Source: CAZCAC01 sp964496575 | GTDB taxonomy: Bacteria > Planctomycetota > UBA1135 > GCA-002686595 | Direction of reading: 5' to 3' | Assembly: GCA_964496575.1 (NCBI GenBank) | Contig: CAZCAC010000125.1 | Span: 1 to 25,809 of the forward strand | DNA length: 25,809 bases | In this document: in pieces, positions 23,042-25,809 of the stretch | Numbering within the stretch: the first letter of the stretch is position 1 | Layout of the letters: every line of letters starts with the position of its first letter | Made by a program: the position numbers and the translations under genes | The notes under the pieces: generated by a model | What the model was told of the DNA's origin: nothing | The model's input: only the letters and a program-made list of their open reading frames with translations | Databases searched by the model: none

Positions 23042-23788
23042 TCACGCGTCGGGCCGCGCGCCCTCCAGCTTCGCGCTCAGGATCTTCTGCGCCCGACGCG
23101 TGACGTAGACGATCAGCACGGCGGTGGCCGCGAAGCCCAGCATCTCGGCCCACCACTGCCACTCCGAGTACCCGGGGTTGTCCGGGGTCCCCGACAGGTC
23201 GCCGGCGATGTCGCCCGCGTAGACGTACAGCATGGTTCCCGGCAGCATGCCGACGAAGGTGGCGAGGATGTAAGGGCCGAAAGGCACGCGGACCGCGCCG
23301 TAGAAGCCACTCAGCAGGCTGAAGGAGAAGACCGGCGAGAGGCGGGTCAGGAAGACGATCTTCCACCCCTCCTCGTTCGCCGCCCGCTCGAGCTGGCGCA
23401 GCTGCGGCTTCCGCTCCATCAGCCGATCGAGCACCCGGCGGAAGATCCAGCCGCCGACGAAGTACCCGCCCACCGACGCGGTGGTGGCCGCGACCTGGAC
23501 CCAGAACACCCCGACCCAGAAGTCGAAGTGCGCACCCGCGGCCAGATCGAGGGGGAAGACGGGGAGCAGGAGCGAGGCGGCGGCCACGTAGCCGCCGATC
23601 AGCGCCAGCGGGGCGTAGTTACCCAGCGCGGAGAACTCGATCAGCCCCTCTTGCTCCAGCTTCCGGGCCCCGGGAGACCAGATCACCACGGCCACCAGCG
23701 CCGCGACCAGCACGACGGAGGCGATGCGCCGCCAGGTCCCCGAGGGGACGGGGCGACCGGCGGCCGCGCTTCCTGCTGGTTCGCTCAC
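23042..23788 (-). CDS. TVP38/TMEM64 (VTT domain) family membrane protein
   Basis: This 248-residue protein starts at GTG 23788; AGGA lies 8 nt upstream. About six hydrophobic segments are seen, beginning IASVVLVAALVAVVIWSP. The family core is present: YVAAASLLLPVFPLDLAAGAHF, a re-entrant-like GVFWVQVAATTASVGGYFVG, an amphipathic charged stretch (RRVLDRLMERKPQLRQLERA) and KIVFLTRLSPVFSFSLLSGFYGAVRVPFGPY. TVP38/DedA-related proteins sit in the inner membrane and have been linked to lipid flipping or membrane homeostasis; the exact substrate here is unknown. It follows the PepSY-like lipoprotein gene by 21 nt, so the two are probably one operon. Confidence 0.88.
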   Translation of the reverse strand: MSEPAGSAAAGRPVPSGTWRRIASVVLVAALVAVVIWSPGARKLEQEGLIEFSALGNYAPLALIGGYVAAASLLLPVFPLDLAAGAHFDFWVGVFWVQVAATTASVGGYFVGGWIFRRVLDRLMERKPQLRQLERAANEEGWKIVFLTRLSPVFSFSLLSGFYGAVRVPFGPYILATFVGMLPGTMLYVYAGDIAGDLSGTPDNPGYSEWQWWAEMLGFAATAVLIVYVTRRAQKILSAKLEGARPDA

Positions 23789-23809
23789 CGCGCGGTCCTA
23801 CAGGTTCGA

Positions 23810-24397
23810 CTACTGAACAGGGAGCTCGATCTCCGCGGGGGTCTCGGTCCAGATGCCGATGATCTCTCCCTCCAGGCTGAGCGCGACTTTGTACTTCTTA
23901 CCTCCGTCGTCCAGCTTCACGTGGTACTCGACCACCGTCCGGCTGCCGTCGCGGATCTCCTCGTACTTGTTGATCCTGGCCACCGGGTAGCGGTCCGCGA
24001 GCACCTCGTGGACGGCATCGGGAATCTGCTCGCGGCGGACCTCGATCTCCTCGGAGAAGAGCACGGCGTCGAGCGAGAACATCGCCTCGACCTCACGACC
24101 GCCGACGAGGCGACTGAGCTCGTAGTACATCACCCCGTCGTTGAACTCTCGCTCGGCGTCGGTGAACGGCCCGCCTGAGTGGAGCTCGTCCATCGCCGCG
24201 CGGATCTCCGCGGGGACCTCGGCGGGATCGATGTGGTACTCGATCTCCGCGGGGTAGCCGTCGGGCCCGAGGGTGAGCTCCAGGCTCGTGGCGTCGAGAG
24301 CGACGGCGACGTCGATCCCCATCGGCGGCGTCGACGACGATTTGCAGGCCGAGAGCGCGAGGGCCGCGGCGGCGAGTACGAAGGGGAGCTTCTGCAT
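23810..24397 (-). CDS. PepSY-like lipoprotein with two similar halves
   Basis: About 195 residues. AGGAGG (24407-24412) lies 3 nt from ATG 24403 and 9 nt from ATG 24397; the latter spacing is better, so I use 24397. The signal ends in a clear lipobox, LALSAC, followed by KSSSTPP. Two halves look related: EVPAEIRAAMDEL onward, and QIPDAVHEVLADRYPVARI with EYHVKLDDGGKKYKVALSLE. The second resembles PepSY-like (beta-lactamase-inhibitor-like) domains of envelope lipoproteins. No catalytic residues are evident. It is probably periplasmic or outer-membrane anchored, co-transcribed with the TVP38 gene. The PepSY assignment is by pattern only. Confidence 0.75.
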   Translation of the reverse strand: MQKLPFVLAAAALALSACKSSSTPPMGIDVAVALDATSLELTLGPDGYPAEIEYHIDPAEVPAEIRAAMDELHSGGPFTDAEREFNDGVMYYELSRLVGGREVEAMFSLDAVLFSEEIEVRREQIPDAVHEVLADRYPVARINKYEEIRDGSRTVVEYHVKLDDGGKKYKVALSLEGEIIGIWTETPAEIELPVQ

Positions 24398-24496
24398 CTT
24401 CATCTTCCTCCTGTTTGGGGCGCTTGGGCCCGTTCGGGCGTGCATCCTCGCGAATCGCGGCGGCCCGGGTCCAGCCCCGATCGAAAAGTCGCCCGA

Positions 24497-25258
24497 TCAG
24501 CGATCGATGGGCCGGCAGACGAGGATCTGCTTGGGGGAGGCCGAGGTGAACGGCTCCTCGGTGAAATCGCCGAAACGCTCGAGGATCCGCCAGCCGCCGA
24601 GGCGGAGCAGCGCTTCCAGCTCGAGGGGGTAGTAGCAGCGCATGTCCAGCGTGCTGGTGAAGCGCTCCTCACCCACCCGGTGATGCCAGGTGACGCGGTT
24701 GACCTGGCCGGCGGCGTCGTAGCGGCACTGCTCCGCGATGATCACCTCACGTCCGTCGTCGAGCACACCCCGGTGGCGATCGACCGGATCGCCATCTCCG
24801 CGGACCATGAACTCGAGGCTCGGGTTGAACACGTCGAAGATGAAGGCCCCCTCCGGTTCGAGGTGCTTCCGAACTCGATCGAAGACGCGCAGGACGTCGT
24901 CGACCGTGTAGGTGTTCTGCAGCGAGTTGAACGGCAGGAAGATCAGCGCGAAGCGCCGCGAGAGGTCGAAGTCCCGGATATCGCCGAACTGGAAGGGATC
25001 CGGCAGCGACCCCGCCCGCGCCTTGGAACGGCCGCGCTCGAGCATCGATTCGGTGAAGTCGAGTCCGGTGATGTCGATTCCGGCACGCAGGAGGGGCAGG
25101 GTGAGCCGGCCGGTCCCGCAGCACAGTTCGAGGACCGGCCCCGCGGCGGCCCGGCAGCGGCGCTCGTAGAAGGGGAGATCGGCGAGGTCGGTGTTGATGG
25201 CGTCGTAGAGCCGTCCGTCGTGGACCGCTTCGGATACGCCAAAGTCTTCGCTGGTCAT
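24497..25258 (-). CDS. class I SAM-dependent methyltransferase
   Basis: This 253-residue cytoplasmic protein starts at ATG 25258, with GGGAG 8 nt upstream; the frame further upstream overlaps the divergent promoter region. Motif I is VLELCCGTGRLTLPL, the SAM-binding loop. The acidic strand end follows in ITGLDFTESMLERG. FGDIRDFDLSRRFALIFLPFNSLQN covers motifs II-III, and GAFIFDVFNPS is the following strand. The second half (HRGVLDDGREVIIAE, RVTWHHRVGEERF) probably forms the substrate part. The acceptor is unknown. The gene is divergent from the OPT transporter and 99 nt upstream of the lipoprotein gene. Confidence 0.9.
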   Translation of the reverse strand: MTSEDFGVSEAVHDGRLYDAINTDLADLPFYERRCRAAAGPVLELCCGTGRLTLPLLRAGIDITGLDFTESMLERGRSKARAGSLPDPFQFGDIRDFDLSRRFALIFLPFNSLQNTYTVDDVLRVFDRVRKHLEPEGAFIFDVFNPSLEFMVRGDGDPVDRHRGVLDDGREVIIAEQCRYDAAGQVNRVTWHHRVGEERFTSTLDMRCYYPLELEALLRLGGWRILERFGDFTEEPFTSASPKQILVCRPIDR

Positions 25259-25346
25259 GGATCTTCTCCCGGGTCGGGCGCTGGGGAGTGATTCGGGACC
25301 CGAGAGTACTCGATGGGGCGCGATCCGCTCCAGGCACGCCGCCGTT

Positions 25347-25360
25347 CGATTCGCTAGGAT
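25347..25360 (+). promoter_or_regulatory. promoter-like CGATTCGCTAGGAT upstream of the OPT gene
   Basis: TAGGAT lies 15 nt before ATG 25376 in the 117-bp divergent spacer. The element resembles CGATCGCTAGAAT at 3812-3824, and both follow GCCGTT. It would give a very short leader. No clear -35 is seen. Confidence 0.35.
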
Positions 25361-25375
25361 CTCCGGCGGATCCCC

Positions 25376-25809
25376 ATGCCCGAACCCCACCCCTATCGAG
25401 AGTTCACCGCGTCCAGCCTGATCGGTGGAGTCCTGGTGGGATTGATGCTCAACATGGGCATCTGCTACGCGGGCCTGCAGATCGGCTTCGCCATCGTCGG
25501 CTCCTCGGTGGCCGCCGTGCTCGGCTTCGGGATCCTGCGCGGGATCCTGCGCCGTGGCTCGATCCTGGAGGTGAACGTCTTCCAGACCACCGGCTCGGCG
25601 GTGAACACGGTGAACTCCGGGATCATCTTCACCGTGCCGGTACTCTTCCTGCTGGGACTGGAGGGCCGGATCAACTACCCGGCGCTGCTCCTGGCGGCCG
25701 TCGCGGGCTCGCTGCTCGGGGTGACGATGATCATCCCGCTGCGCAAGCAGATCGTCGAGTTCGAGCGGCTGCGCTTCCCCGAGGGAACCGCGGTGGCGAC
25801 GATCCTGAA
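25376..25809 (+). CDS. OPT-family oligopeptide transporter (N-terminal part)
   Basis: The gene runs off the right edge with 144 complete codons. It starts ATG CCC GAA CCC; GGCGGA lies about 5 nt upstream. The OPT family signature is visible: EFTASSLIGGVLVGLMLNMG, YAGLQIGFAIVGSSVAAVLGFG, then VNVFQTTGSAVNTVNSGIIF, LPALL-type helices, and FPEGTAVATIL at the end, the usual FP.G.A.A.LL motif. OPT proteins import oligopeptides or metal chelates with protons across the inner membrane. In this setting, with tricorn and M3 peptidases, peptide uptake is the likelier role. Confidence 0.9.
   Translation, partial: MPEPHPYREFTASSLIGGVLVGLMLNMGICYAGLQIGFAIVGSSVAAVLGFGILRGILRRGSILEVNVFQTTGSAVNTVNSGIIFTVPVLFLLGLEGRINYPALLLAAVAGSLLGVTMIIPLRKQIVEFERLRFPEGTAVATIL

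Noticed and set aside
22855..23103. Plus-strand ORF beginning with a zinc-ribbon-like CPNC
   Set aside because: Only one CxxC, no second pair, and the rest is Arg/Gly/Pro-rich and overlaps the TVP38 gene antisense.

Overview
The window is GC-rich bacterial DNA, tightly packed with genes, and looks like a scaffold from a metagenome or draft genome because it carries one 100-N gap. Secreted lipoproteins, a periplasmic-type VKOR/DsbA thiol oxidation pair, and large multidomain extracellular proteins point to a diderm bacterium. The FG-GAP proteins with a Cys-rich C-terminal module (GDPG.G.PCPC.NDNDGS) and the giant protein with GACC..DGTC modules and an IKPGSCPNSFNP domain resemble families abundant in Planctomycetota and neighbouring phyla. 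That placement is an inference from protein style, not from a marker gene.

Layout. Positions 1-1374 (minus) hold a partial [2Fe-2S]/[4Fe-4S] electron-transfer subunit (HoxU/NuoG-N-terminal-like), a small protein with a duplicated four-Cys motif, and a small frameshifted ORF behind the next gene. 1377-3692 (minus) is a GAF-domain PTS Enzyme I (PtsP type). 3890-5110 (plus) is an AlgX/AlgJ-like SGNH protein, convergent with a DUF4438 protein (5210-6121, minus). A nearly 100-bp perfect-stem palindrome lies exactly between their stop codons. 6185-8052 (minus) encodes a VKOR domain followed by a double thioredoxin/DsbA protein. They look like one fusion gene split by a 2-bp slip in a GT repeat. 8053-8619 is a divergent intergenic region with a strongly structured segment ending in T5. 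8620-12360 (plus) is a ~1250-residue secreted Cys-rich multidomain protein whose ATG is followed at once by an in-frame TGA.

12437-22792 (minus) alternates two paralogous FG-GAP secreted proteins with two peptidases, in the order FG-GAP (3 units), M3 oligopeptidase, FG-GAP (6 units), tricorn protease. 23042-25258 (minus) has a methyltransferase, a PepSY-like lipoprotein and a TVP38/TMEM64 membrane protein. 25376 to the end (plus) is the start of an OPT-family oligopeptide transporter.

Together the tricorn protease, M3 oligopeptidase and OPT transporter suggest a peptide-using lifestyle. VKOR/DsbA would supply disulfides to the Cys-rich exported proteins. The most notable non-coding signals are the 5114-5212 palindrome, other large hairpins just behind stop codons, the 8134-8280 structured segment, and a recurring CGAT-N3-5-TASRAT promoter-like motif. 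The N gap is flanked by an exact 55-bp duplication and is almost certainly a scaffolding artefact, not missing sequence.
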